Positions 36,105 through 44,447 of a DNA stretch of 64,000 nt are shown one piece after another (positions within the stretch are counted from its first letter, which is position 1; every line of letters begins with the position of its first letter). The notes under the pieces were generated by a model that was not told the DNA's origin, did no database searches, and was given only the letters and a program-made list of their open reading frames with translations. The stretch is from Chitinophaga niabensis (GTDB lineage: Bacteria; Bacteroidota; Bacteroidia; Chitinophagales; Chitinophagaceae). Made by a program: the position numbers and the translations under genes. Where the stretch lies: contig NZ_CP154260.1 of assembly GCF_039545795.1 (NCBI RefSeq), positions 6,143,001 to 6,207,000 on the forward strand, in the 5' to 3' direction.

Positions 36105-37259
36105 ATGCGTAAAACCATTTCGGCACTATCTCTCTGTTTTTTGGCGGGTTCGGGACTGAAGGCACAGGATTCTCCCCTGCCGGATTCTATTCCAGCGCGC
36201 AGAAACAGTCTTTTTCCGATACCGGTGATTGGTTTTTCTCCCGAAAAGGGTTTTGAATTCGGCGTAGCCGCGCTTTACTCCTACTATTCAGATAAAAAGA
36301 ACCCTTCTCCCTGGACGCGGAACTCCACAGCCAGTATACTTTCTACCTTTACGACTAATAGCCAGTTCAAGTTTGACGTCCGTTTCGAAAACTGGACGAA
36401 GGATAACAACCTCCACATAAAAACAAACTTCCGCTATCATAATTTCCCCTTCTATTTCTACGGAATGGGAGATACCACACAATATAATAACCGTTCCCTG
36501 GTAGGGAATAAACGGTACAAGTTCTCCGTGGAAGCAGAGAAAAGAGTAACCAGCCATTTTTATGCAGGGCTTTCCCTGATGTACCAGCACGACCGGTTCA
36601 CGGTAGATGAGCAGAAAGGCGTTTACCCACTTGCGGATCTGCAGGATAAAGAAGGTGGTTACGCTACTTTCCTGGGAGTTACGGGTGTGTACGACAACCG
36701 GAATAATCAGAATTACTGCACCGGGGGAACCTTTGTACGGGCCAATGTATCCTACGCACCTGCATTTTTAAGCAAACATCCTTTATGGCGGCTGGAGCTG
36801 AAGGCCAGTCATTTTATACCGATCTCAGCCAAAAGCACGCTGGGGCTGAATGCTTACGGGCATTCCCTGCAGGGTAATACATTGCCTTTTTACCTGATGC
36901 CGGAAATGGGGAATGATAACATTATGCGGGGTTACTATACTGGCCGTTACCGTGATCAGAATTACCTGGCTGCGCAAGCCGAGTATCGTTATTTCTTAGA
37001 CCCTAAGAAACATATTAAGTTCTGGTTCATTGATATGAAGCCCACTTTTGCGCTGGCAGGTTTTGCCGGAACAGGTACGGTGTTCAAGAATGGCGGATTT
37101 ACTACTGCTGGGTTAAAGCCCAATTATGGACTGGGAGTGCGTTACTTCTATGATAAGGCAGCACGGATCACGCTCCGGGTGGATTATGGATGGGGAGAAA
37201 AAAGGCCGGGAGAGAAACGGCAGAGCGGATTTTATATTTCTCTGTCAGAAGCGTTTTAA
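36105..37259 (+). CDS. BamA/TamA-type outer-membrane beta-barrel protein
   Basis: The roughly 384-residue protein has a signal peptide (residues 1-20, SGLKAQD) and then a predicted 16-strand-like barrel. There are no POTRA domains. PVIGFSPEKGFEFGVAALYSYY opens the barrel and FTTAGLKPNYGLGVRYFYDK near the end is the D15-type signature, with VDYGWGE nearby. The C-terminal strand ends in aromatic FYISLSEAF, the usual outer-membrane signal. It resembles surface-antigen barrels of unknown role, not BamA itself. I chose ATG 36105 over an upstream TTG. A strong terminator follows. Confidence 0.8.
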   Translation: MRKTISALSLCFLAGSGLKAQDSPLPDSIPARRNSLFPIPVIGFSPEKGFEFGVAALYSYYSDKKNPSPWTRNSTASILSTFTTNSQFKFDVRFENWTKDNNLHIKTNFRYHNFPFYFYGMGDTTQYNNRSLVGNKRYKFSVEAEKRVTSHFYAGLSLMYQHDRFTVDEQKGVYPLADLQDKEGGYATFLGVTGVYDNRNNQNYCTGGTFVRANVSYAPAFLSKHPLWRLELKASHFIPISAKSTLGLNAYGHSLQGNTLPFYLMPEMGNDNIMRGYYTGRYRDQNYLAAQAEYRYFLDPKKHIKFWFIDMKPTFALAGFAGTGTVFKNGGFTTAGLKPNYGLGVRYFYDKAARITLRVDYGWGEKRPGEKRQSGFYISLSEAF

Positions 37260-37276
37260 ACTACTTCATATAAAAA

Positions 37277-37299
37277 GGCCCCCGATTGCATCGGGGGCC
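37277..37299 (+). terminator. Rho-independent terminator
   Basis: GGCCCCCGAT (37277-37286) pairs perfectly with ATCGGGGGCC (37290-37299) around a TGC loop, followed by a T-rich run (TTTTCTTTT). Confidence 0.92.
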
Positions 37300-37329
37300 T
37301 TTTCTTTTCAAATATTTTGAGCTGTCTGA

Positions 37330-37461
37330 TTAACGTTTAACGTATTTCACCATGGCATACAAAAACATCAGGCTAAACAGGATGATGAAAAACCAGGCGC
37401 CGTAGTGGCCGATTTTATTGCCGAGCTCATAGCCAGAGCTGAGTAGAACGTTCAACAACAT
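37330..37461 (-). CDS. 43-residue single-pass membrane protein
   Basis: Translation of the minus strand gives MLLNVLLSSGYELGNKIG, then HYGAWFFIILFSLMFLYA, then MVKYVKR and stop (TAA at 37330-37332). The hydrophobic stretch of about 16 residues (22-38) and the basic end suggest a single-pass inner-membrane protein with its C-terminus in the cytosol. It faces the terminator after the barrel gene. It lies in an otherwise gene-free interval and has its own start. The function is unknown; it resembles accessory mini-proteins of membrane complexes. Confidence 0.6.
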   Translation of the reverse strand: MLLNVLLSSGYELGNKIGHYGAWFFIILFSLMFLYAMVKYVKR

Positions 37462-37608
37462 GATATACAGTTTTAAGATATTTCAGGGAGCAAGTTAGCG
37501 CTTTATGCGCAAAAAATACAATGACTTTTCTCATATACCTCATTTTCTGCTGACATAAGGCTGTCATTCCCCGGCAGGACATTTGTACTGTCAATAAAAA
37601 CAGACGTC

Positions 37609-38193
37609 ATGAAAAACAAACTTTGCTACCTCTTCGTATTCGATGGATATTCTGATTGGGAACCGGCGCTCGCAGTTGCCGGCTTACAGCAGTTCACTGA
37701 TTTTGAAGTACAGACCTTTTCTCTTGATGGGAAAGCGATCACCTCTGCAGGTAATCTTACCATTGTGCCCAAGTTGTCCCTCGCGGAACTGGATACGGCT
37801 GATCTTATTATTATTCCCGGTGGGGCTGCATGGTCTGAAGGAAAGAACCGGGAGATCACTCCTTTTATAAAAGAAGCACTGGGAGAAGGAAAAACGGTAG
37901 CGGCTATCTGCGATGCCACCTTATATATGGCATCGGAGGGTTTCCTGGATAACATCCGGCATACCAGCAACGACCTGGGCTTATTAAAGGATGCGGTACC
38001 TTCTTATAAAGGAGAGGCGAATTATATACAAAAAGGCGCGGTAAGGCATCAACAGGTGATTACGGCCAATGGCACAGCGGGAGTGGGTTTTGCCCATGAG
38101 ATCTTTGATCAGTTTGGGCTGCTGGAGCAAAATGAAGATTTTGCCTTCTGGTTTGGGTTCTTCCATAAGCCGGAGTTTGCAGCATTGAAATAG
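37609..38193 (+). CDS. DJ-1/PfpI-family protein (class I glutamine amidotransferase-like)
   Basis: The 194-residue protein has the Rossmann-like DJ-1/PfpI fold. The nucleophile cysteine lies in AAICDATLYMA (about residues 102-112). LYLFVFDGYSDWEPA is the first strand and LIIIPGGAAWSE carries the conserved PGG loop. Members act as chaperones, deglycases or peptidases; the activity is not assigned. A GACATTTG (-7 like) lies 33 bases upstream. Confidence 0.9.
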   Translation: MKNKLCYLFVFDGYSDWEPALAVAGLQQFTDFEVQTFSLDGKAITSAGNLTIVPKLSLAELDTADLIIIPGGAAWSEGKNREITPFIKEALGEGKTVAAICDATLYMASEGFLDNIRHTSNDLGLLKDAVPSYKGEANYIQKGAVRHQQVITANGTAGVGFAHEIFDQFGLLEQNEDFAFWFGFFHKPEFAALK

Positions 38194-38251
38194 AGGACAG
38201 GTGGCTTTTGTGCTAAAGAGATGTGCATGGAGAGATGTTGGCTATAGGATG

Positions 38252-38339
38252 GGTATAGGGTCCTTATAGGATTGCCCTGTGTTGAGCCCATGTCAGGTAT
38301 AGGAGTCTTATAGGATTCCCCTATCTTGACCCTATGTCG
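38252..38339. repeat. Two tandem copies of a 44-base imperfect repeat
   Basis: Copy 1 (38252-38295) and copy 2 (38296-38339) both begin GGTATAGG, contain CTTATAGGATT and end near ATGTC. Identity looks to be about three quarters. A partial third copy follows to about 38365, with AGCCTATGTCAAG. There is no coding ORF and no CRISPR spacer pattern. Confidence 0.6.
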
Positions 38340-38364
38340 AGCCTATGTCAAGAATTGGAATCTC

Positions 38365-39063
38365 CTACTTTGCCTTTTCTTTTGAGATCACTTCTGCCAG
38401 TTTATACTCATAAGCACCTACGTCCTGGATACGGGGATCGCGGGGGATGCGGTTCACTTTCAGCTTATAGATGTTCCCTTTTTCATAGCTGAAGCTGTCT
38501 ATCGGTTCGGAGAGCCTGTCCCATTTTGCATCGGGGAGTAATTTATCTCCGTACACCACATCGTAACATTTGGTTTTGCCGAATCCGGGGCCACGGTCAC
38601 ATTCTGTTTCATTTTTTACCCAGATGATCAGTTCTTTTGTGGTGGGGGCGGGTTTCTCTTTCTTTATAAGCGTTAATCCGTCCGAACCGTAATCATCTCC
38701 TATATAGCGAAGATCATTCCCATCCTGTTTAAAGATCAGGGAATCTTTTTGAGGATTGCCGCTGCCTACGGTAACGAGTGTGATCAGGTATTTTCCACTG
38801 TCCAGCGGAGACCAGTTACCCATTTGCACAATTTCAGGGGTGTTGTTGAGATAGTCCGTGGTCATTTCCGCATCGTTTGTGGTTTTCAGCGTGAGGCCTA
38901 TTAATCTTCCGGGAGAGGATGCTGCGGCCAGGCTGGCTTCGTAATAACCATCTGCATTAACAGCAGCCTGCGCGCTATCAGTTGTGACAGCTGTTTTAGG
39001 AGCATTCTGGCAAGCAGCCAAGCTGCATGCACCTGCCAGGAGGAATAGTTGAAGCTTTTTCAT
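38365..39063 (-). CDS. Lipoprotein of unknown function
   Basis: The 232-residue protein has lipobox LAAC (about residues 16-19) after a short signal, then a Thr/Ala-rich linker. The body (about 40-225) is beta-rich with ARGGKYLITLVTVG-like and RDPRIQDVGAYEYKLAEV segments; I recognise no family. It lies 36 bases downstream of a YiiX-like hydrolase gene, possibly in the same leftward unit. Confidence 0.7.
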   Translation of the reverse strand: MKKLQLFLLAGACSLAACQNAPKTAVTTDSAQAAVNADGYYEASLAAASSPGRLIGLTLKTTNDAEMTTDYLNNTPEIVQMGNWSPLDSGKYLITLVTVGSGNPQKDSLIFKQDGNDLRYIGDDYGSDGLTLIKKEKPAPTTKELIIWVKNETECDRGPGFGKTKCYDVVYGDKLLPDAKWDRLSEPIDSFSYEKGNIYKLKVNRIPRDPRIQDVGAYEYKLAEVISKEKAK

Positions 39064-39099
39064 GAGGATATAACATTTAAAAAGAAAGAGAGTTCTCTT

Positions 39100-39684
39100 T
39101 TATTGAGAAACCACGGTTTTCAATAGTGGACTTTCATAGATATCACCGGGAGATACCATCATTTCTTCTAAAGGAATATTCTTTCCATACCTTTCTTTCA
39201 ATGTGGCTTTTACCAGCGGATGGCTGAGATCATAACTGCGCAGTGGATTGCGTTTACCCACTTCTATACCCATCGTTTCTTTATAGATCTTCCACACCAG
39301 TTCAGAGCAATAGATCCTATCGTCCGACCATTCGAAATAACTGTCGTAGCTTTTCCCCATGTATTTATTGCCTGCGTCCTGCATTCTTTTGACCACGGCA
39401 GTGGTGATCAGTGAATCTGCGATAAGGCGTTTCACAACAAAATGTTTGTCGCCCCGTAGGATCCATTCTTCCAGGCGTGTTTGCGTTACAGGCTGTACAG
39501 CTTCCCATACATACCAGTCTTTCCCTTTCTTAAATAAGATGCCGCAGTGGCTGTATTTGGAATGCGTGGCTAATTCAATGGCCTGGCATTGCGGGGAAAT
39601 ATTGGATTGGAAGATGATATCTCCTTCTGCAAGTTCATTGTTTTGCGCCAGGTATAGGAGCAGCAATAAACGAATGGCTAACAT
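39100..39684 (-). CDS. YiiX/YebB-like NlpC/P60-family cysteine hydrolase
   Basis: The 194-residue protein has a short N-terminal hydrophobic stretch and then the YiiX fold (PF05708 type). SKYSHCGILF (about 42-51) contains the conserved histidine, and DDRIYCSELVWKIY (about 125-138) contains the likely active-site Cys with the SELV motif. YMGKSYDSYFEW is the other conserved segment. The family cleaves amide bonds in envelope or lipid-linked substrates. It lies between a lipoprotein gene and a DUF4241 gene. Confidence 0.85.
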   Translation of the reverse strand: MLAIRLLLLLYLAQNNELAEGDIIFQSNISPQCQAIELATHSKYSHCGILFKKGKDWYVWEAVQPVTQTRLEEWILRGDKHFVVKRLIADSLITTAVVKRMQDAGNKYMGKSYDSYFEWSDDRIYCSELVWKIYKETMGIEVGKRNPLRSYDLSHPLVKATLKERYGKNIPLEEMMVSPGDIYESPLLKTVVSQ

Positions 39685-39696
39685 GGGCGGAATAAT

Positions 39697-40386
39697 TTAG
39701 AGTACCATAAAATCGATCACAAAACTGCAAACATCTCCTTCTTCAGACAATCCCCAGTAAGCGGGATAAATTCCATCGCCGTAACCGGTATGGAACATGA
39801 TCACGTTTTGTTGCGGGCGTGCCGGGAGATAGAAATTAAAGCTATGATTTTCTTCTATCCCGTTGCGTGCAAATGCAGAAGCAAAGAGTGAATCATAAAT
39901 ATTGCCGTTCGGATTGTCTTTAAAAAAACGTTCCAGGTAACTATTATAGTGTTTTTGTGTATGGGCATCGCAGATACAACCAATGCCGGCATCCACGGTG
40001 AAACCATAATATATATCTGCAATATAGGAGTGGCCGGAAGACTGGCCGGGTACCATGGCCAATTCCCAACGGACTGCCCGTTTATCAGAGAGTTCCAGTT
40101 TGATCAAAGTATTCTTGCGGTGGTTACCGCTGCCGGAAAGGACCATGTAAACAGGATACTCACCTGTGGGGACTTTACGTGTAAATGGTAATGCATCATG
40201 CAGGCCCAGGAGTGGATCACATGCCACAACAAAGCCGCTTGAAAGTGTAAGCTTTCCAAGATAACGGTGCTCCAAAGGAATGCCGTTGACGGTATGCTGC
40301 TCCAAAATCAGGTTGTAGTCCTGTGCTGCATACCGAATTTTTCTCGTGCTGTACTTTAAAAAAAAGCTTTTGAAGAAGTCAAGCAA
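39697..40386 (-). CDS. DUF4241-domain protein
   Basis: The 229-residue cytoplasmic protein matches the DUF4241 pattern: YLGKLTLSSGFVVACDPLLG (about 42-61), VPTGEYPVYMVLSG, WELAMVPGQS and the tail DGIYPAYWGLSEEGDVCSFVIDF. The family function is not known; members often sit in toxin-immunity or lineage-specific gene sets. It is 12 bases upstream of the YiiX-like gene in the same direction and may begin that operon. There is no signal peptide. Confidence 0.8.
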   Translation of the reverse strand: MLDFFKSFFLKYSTRKIRYAAQDYNLILEQHTVNGIPLEHRYLGKLTLSSGFVVACDPLLGLHDALPFTRKVPTGEYPVYMVLSGSGNHRKNTLIKLELSDKRAVRWELAMVPGQSSGHSYIADIYYGFTVDAGIGCICDAHTQKHYNSYLERFFKDNPNGNIYDSLFASAFARNGIEENHSFNFYLPARPQQNVIMFHTGYGDGIYPAYWGLSEEGDVCSFVIDFMVL

Positions 40387-40901
40387 TGTGTAACAGTTAA
40401 TATAAATCTTATAGCTGATATAAGAGGGTTTAAAAATACGATCTAAGCATCAAATAATTCAAATTCCGGGCCATCTATTCAACCTTGCGGCTGACATTTA
40501 TATTTTTACATTTTATTATTATTTTATATATTTGGTGAGCTATCATATCTATATAAACGAAAGTCTGGAATTGTTACTATTTGCCTATGCCCAAACCATG
40601 ATAGTATTTTAACATGAACCTATACATTATTGCCTATGAAAACATTTGCAAGCACTTAACAATCAACATGTTAACAGAAAATTTACAAGCAGGAAAGGCT
40701 CAAAAGGTGATTCAGGCATTAGCTTTGCAAACGCTTATGCCGTTCAAATTTGTCTGGTGATCCATTTGTTCTCCCAAAAGACACAGCAATCAGACAAGTG
40801 GTATTTTTTTCGCATATCTCCGTGAAGCCATCTTATTTTTTACCGTAGCCTTCCTGTAAACCATCAAGGTTTTATTGTTCATTTTTTTAAATCATCAAAA
40901 C
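40387..40901. other. AT-rich intergenic region without a supported gene
   Basis: This 515-base AT-rich interval contains TATATTTG (40527-40534), a good -7 element on the plus strand with no clear -33. One open frame (40614-40760, 48 codons, MNLYIIAYENICKHLTINML at its start) reads through the middle; composition gives no strong case for coding. No tRNA-like or strong terminator structure is seen. It most likely holds the promoter and a long leader of the CAP-domain gene. Confidence 0.5.
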
Positions 40902-41453
40902 ATGATGAAGGGAATCGTACGCCCTGCAATGATCGCGGGCGCATCGTTATGGGTATTACTTTCTGTGGCATGCAGTAAATCTCCGTTAATGGAAGTAACA
41001 CCACCACCGCCGCCACCTATTAAGGACACAACGTTTGTAATGAATAACCCGGTTAACCAGGAGTTATTAATATCATTAGTAAATGACATCCGCACAAAAG
41101 GATGTAATTGTGGCGATACATTTATGGCAGCCGCCACACCTATTACATGGAGCAGGCCATTAGAAAGAGCGGCGTATTTACATAGCAAGGATATGTTCGA
41201 GAATAATTATTTCAGTCATAATGACCTCGAGGGAGGAAATGGTGGAAAACGAATTGCCAGTATGGGGTATGTCTGGAAGGCCTGGGGGGAAAATATTGCC
41301 CTTGGCGTGCTCAATGAGCGTACCGTAGTAGATGGTTGGTTCAAAAGTGTAACCCACTGTAAAGTGCTGATGACCAGCAGTTTTCGTGAAATGGGGGTTG
41401 CTAAGGTGGGCAACTTCTGGAGCCAGGAAATGGCCGTCCCTAAAGCGTTCTAG
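40902..41453 (+). CDS. CAP-domain lipoprotein, copy 1
   Basis: The roughly 183-residue protein has a lipoprotein signal (lipobox SVAC) and a Pro-rich linker (TPPPPPP). A CAP (SCP/PR1) domain follows: VNDIRTKGCNCGDTF opens it, HSKDMFENNYFSHNDLEGG holds the first histidine, WGENIALG is the CAP signature and VTHCKVLMTSSFREMGVA the last segment. Members bind sterols or act on envelope components; the role here is unknown. A paralogue with the same motifs follows downstream. The start could also be the second ATG at 40905. Confidence 0.83.
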   Translation: MMKGIVRPAMIAGASLWVLLSVACSKSPLMEVTPPPPPPIKDTTFVMNNPVNQELLISLVNDIRTKGCNCGDTFMAAATPITWSRPLERAAYLHSKDMFENNYFSHNDLEGGNGGKRIASMGYVWKAWGENIALGVLNERTVVDGWFKSVTHCKVLMTSSFREMGVAKVGNFWSQEMAVPKAF

Positions 41454-41463
41454 CGGATTATAT

Positions 41464-41501
41464 ACAGATTACAGCTCATACTACATTGATCTGTAATCTG
41501 T
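41464..41501 (+). terminator. Hairpin after CAP copy 1
   Basis: ACAGATTACAG (41464-41474) pairs perfectly with CTGTAATCTGT (41491-41501), 11 base pairs, followed by TATTTT. Confidence 0.82.
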
Positions 41502-41688
41502 TATTTTCATTAACATATTTTTTGCATGCTCCCAGTGCTTTATTCCGGCCGGCAGGTTATCTTTGATCCGGAATTAAAGATCTATTCTTCCTTTTTAACC
41601 CTCCTCCTCTGAAAGAACCATTCGTTTTGTTTTAGCCTTTTTCCTATTAAGAACCCAGTACCTATTTTTTATTTTAACTGGGATTTAC

Positions 41689-42243
41689 ATGTTACCGAAT
41701 AATAACCGCTTAGTACCTTTTGTTATTTCCATTCTGCTGTTCGCTACTGCGTGCACTAAAGAAGCACCGCTGGAGCCGCAACTGCCGGAAGAACCCAATA
41801 CACAAGAACCAGGAACAGTTCCTGTGTTTGAGAACAACGTCAATAAAGAAGTGCTGCTTTCTCTTATAAATAATGTGCGTACCAAAGGATGTAATTGTGG
41901 TGGTGAAGTGATGCCGCCGGTAGAGCCGCTTAAATGGAACCTTTACCTGGAACTGGCTGCTGCCAACCATAGTAAGGATATGCAGACCCGTAAATATTTT
42001 GCGCATAACAGTCCTAATGGCAGCACTCCGCAAACCCGCATTGCAAATGCTGGTTATAAAGCCTCCTGGTCTGGTGAAAACATTGCTTCAGGGCCTGCTA
42101 CAGAACTGGCAGTGATCGATGGCTGGTTGAAAAGTGCAGGGCATTGCAAGAACATCATGAATGCTAATTACAGAGATGTAGCTGTGGCGCGTGCAGGAAA
42201 TATCTGGACACAGACTTTCGGTGCCACTTCTTCCAAACAATAA
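41689..42243 (+). CDS. CAP-domain lipoprotein, copy 2 (paralogue)
   Basis: The 184-residue protein starts with a lipoprotein signal (ATAC lipobox) and an acidic/Pro-rich linker (EEPNTQEPGTVP). The CAP domain mirrors copy 1: NNVRTKGCNCGGEV, HSKDMQTRKYFAHNSPNG, WSGENIASG and AGHCKNIMNANYRDVAVA. The Cys-Asn-Cys motif is conserved in both, so these are tandem paralogues. It is about 235 bases after copy 1 and has its own upstream region, so it is not strictly operonic with it. Confidence 0.83.
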   Translation: MLPNNNRLVPFVISILLFATACTKEAPLEPQLPEEPNTQEPGTVPVFENNVNKEVLLSLINNVRTKGCNCGGEVMPPVEPLKWNLYLELAAANHSKDMQTRKYFAHNSPNGSTPQTRIANAGYKASWSGENIASGPATELAVIDGWLKSAGHCKNIMNANYRDVAVARAGNIWTQTFGATSSKQ

Positions 42244-42252
42244 AAGATAAGA

Positions 42253-42504
42253 TCAGGGGGCGGGCATTTTCTTTCGCCATAAGCGCCAGAGGAAATAGAT
42301 ATAAGCCCCCATGCTGAGGCCAAACCAGATGTAGAATAGTGTTAACCTGGTGGGCGTGGATTCTTCCGGGATGCCGAAGCCAAGATACATGCCCATAAAA
42401 ATATCGATCATCATCAGGATCAGCCCAATGAAGATGGTGCGGATGATCTTCACAAAGAATTGCAGAAGCTTCCAGTCGAAATTATCTTTTGGTTCTTCTT
42501 CCAT
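42253..42504 (-). CDS. Small two-helix membrane protein
   Basis: The 83-residue protein has two hydrophobic segments (about 21-44, TIFIGLILMMIDIFMGMYLGF, and 56-75) and a basic end (LWRKKMPAP). No family is recognised. It follows the GH25 lysozyme gene by 10 bases in the same direction, so co-transcription is likely. The real-gene call rests on this spacing and on the amphipathic composition. Confidence 0.6.
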   Translation of the reverse strand: MEEEPKDNFDWKLLQFFVKIIRTIFIGLILMMIDIFMGMYLGFGIPEESTPTRLTLFYIWFGLSMGAYIYFLWRLWRKKMPAP

Positions 42505-42514
42505 AGTAGTAAAG

Positions 42515-43285
42515 TTACGGAATACAGAGCTTTAGGAGCTCAGTACTGTCTCCCCTGAAAACGTTAAAATCCACGGTTGTTCTGATGCCGTTCACATGCC
42601 CGATATCGCTGTGCTGCCAGAAAACCCAGTTCCGGGCACTGCGGGGTTTATCTTTCTGATAATAATGCGCCACCCATAGCGGGTAATCGTCAAATTCTTT
42701 ACCCAGGTATTTTTCGTAGAAATGAATATTGGTGTAGATAATGGGTTTTACGCCGTAGGCCTTTTCCATGTCTTCCAGCCAGATGCGGGCTGTGCTGCGG
42801 ATCACGGCGGGAGGCTGATTGTTATGTACTTCGATGTCCAGCACCGGGGGGAGGTCTCCTGATTCCAGCTGTACCACATTCCTGAAATTGATGGCCTGCT
42901 TGATAGGATCGCGGGTGGAATAGAAAAAGTGATAGGCTCCGCGGATCACGCCGGCTTCTTTGGCTTTTTCCCAGTTCCGCTGAAAAGTACCGTCCTGGCG
43001 GCTGATCCCTTCGGTGGCTTTAATAAAGGCAAAGGATATACGAATTTCATCTACCTGCATTTGCCTTACGGCCATCCAGTTCACATTTCCCTGGAATTTG
43101 GAGATATCAATGCCATGTACGGAGTAATTCACGGGCATATCTATTCCAAATTCCTCATACCGTACAAAGGTCATGGGTTCTTTTGTACGCAGCCACCACC
43201 AAGCAGCGGCGGCAGCTCCGGCCAGGCTGATGAACACAAAAATGTAGATAAAGGGGCGCCTCCGCACGCGTTTACTTCTTGCCAT
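42515..43285 (-). CDS. GH25-family lysozyme with N-terminal membrane anchor
   Basis: The 256-residue protein has a basic start and a transmembrane anchor (about 12-30, YIFVFISLAGAAAAAWWWL), so it is held at the inner membrane facing the periplasm. The GH25 fold follows, with the catalytic region VHGIDISKFQGNVNW and PPVLDIEVHN (Asp-Ile-Glu). AFIKATEGISRQD and IIYTNIHFYEKYLG are conserved later strands. It hydrolyses peptidoglycan beta-1,4 bonds. It begins a short leftward unit with the small membrane protein. Confidence 0.93.
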   Translation of the reverse strand: MARSKRVRRRPFIYIFVFISLAGAAAAAWWWLRTKEPMTFVRYEEFGIDMPVNYSVHGIDISKFQGNVNWMAVRQMQVDEIRISFAFIKATEGISRQDGTFQRNWEKAKEAGVIRGAYHFFYSTRDPIKQAINFRNVVQLESGDLPPVLDIEVHNNQPPAVIRSTARIWLEDMEKAYGVKPIIYTNIHFYEKYLGKEFDDYPLWVAHYYQKDKPRSARNWVFWQHSDIGHVNGIRTTVDFNVFRGDSTELLKLCIP

Positions 43286-43396
43286 TCTTTACTGGTGTGC
43301 TATGAAATTCAGGAGCAAGTATAGGGCAATTTTTTGTGCTATGCATGAAAGCCCGCAGAGTTGTAGTAAATTTAGGCTCCTAAAGAGGCCCGAATT

Positions 43397-44422
43397 ATGC
43401 CGAAACTGAACCTGAATGACTCGTTGAACTTTCTGTCAAAATTTACTTTCCGCCGCGGTTGGAACGCGGGAAAAGTATTGGGCAGTTTCTACTGGAGCAA
43501 GTGGAGAAAGAAACCTATTCAATGGGGCTTTCCTATTTCCATCTCCTTTGAGCCTACCACTTCCTGTAATCTCCGTTGCCCGGAATGCCCCAGCGGGCTG
43601 AGGGCTTTTACCAGGCCTACAGGTATGCTGGATAATAAATTCTTCCGGGAAACCATTGATGAGCTGCATAAGGACCTGCTGTACCTGATCTTTTATTTCC
43701 AGGGAGAGCCTTACCTGAACACGGCTTTCCTGGATATGGTGAAATATGCTTCCGGTAAAGGGATTTACACCGCTACTTCCACCAATGCGCATTATCTCAC
43801 GGATGCCAATGCTAAGAAAACAGTGGAAAGCGGACTGGACAGGCTGATCATTTCCATAGATGGTACTACACAGGATGTGTATACACAATACCGTGTTGGC
43901 GGGAACCTGAATAAAGTGATCGAGGGCGCGAAGAATATTGTGAAATGGAAAAAGGAGCTGAACTCTAAAAAACCCTTTGTGTTCTTCCAGTTCCTGGTAG
44001 TTAAACCAAATGAGCACCAGATAGAAGATATCAAGAAGTTAGCTGCCGAAGTGGGGGTAGACGAGGTGCGGTTTAAAACGGCGCAGGTATATGATTATGA
44101 GGAAGGCAATCGCCTGATCCCTACCATAGATAAGTATTCCCGCTATCGTAAAAATGAAGATGGAACTTATGCCATTAAAAATACGATGGAAGACCATTGC
44201 TGGCGCTTATGGCATTCCCCGGTAATTACCTGGGATGGCCTGGTAGTGCCCTGCTGCTTTGATAAAGACGCCACACATAAACTGGGAGACCTGAAATCGA
44301 CCAACTTCAAAACGCTGTGGCATAATGAAAGTTATGTGAACTTCCGCAGCCAGATCATCAAGGGGCGTAAGCACATTGATATCTGTGCGAATTGCAGTGA
44401 AGGAACAAAGGTTTGGGGCTAA
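43397..44422 (+). CDS. Radical SAM enzyme with SPASM-type C-terminus
   Basis: The 341-residue protein has the radical SAM cluster motif CNLRCPEC (about residues 58-65) and a SAM-binding GEPYLNTAFL region. The C-terminal part has the SPASM cysteines CCFDKDATHKLGDL and HIDICANCSEG, for auxiliary clusters. It modifies an unknown substrate. No precursor peptide gene is adjacent: the upstream gene is the lysozyme on the other strand and the downstream genes are on the minus strand. It stands alone, so a role in peptide maturation is not shown by context. Confidence 0.87.
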   Translation: MPKLNLNDSLNFLSKFTFRRGWNAGKVLGSFYWSKWRKKPIQWGFPISISFEPTTSCNLRCPECPSGLRAFTRPTGMLDNKFFRETIDELHKDLLYLIFYFQGEPYLNTAFLDMVKYASGKGIYTATSTNAHYLTDANAKKTVESGLDRLIISIDGTTQDVYTQYRVGGNLNKVIEGAKNIVKWKKELNSKKPFVFFQFLVVKPNEHQIEDIKKLAAEVGVDEVRFKTAQVYDYEEGNRLIPTIDKYSRYRKNEDGTYAIKNTMEDHCWRLWHSPVITWDGLVVPCCFDKDATHKLGDLKSTNFKTLWHNESYVNFRSQIIKGRKHIDICANCSEGTKVWG

Positions 44423-44447
44423 GATTGTTCTCTGTTGCAGCTTGGGA

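Noticed and set aside
38252..38365. Possible CRISPR array at the 44-base repeats
   Set aside because: The copies are directly adjacent with no unique spacers, and no cas gene is in the window.
40614..40760. 48-codon frame in the AT-rich gap
   Set aside because: No conserved features can be seen and no ribosome-binding or promoter spacing decides a start; kept only as a note.
43286..43396. RiPP precursor beside the radical SAM enzyme
   Set aside because: The gap holds no short frame with a leader-core pattern.
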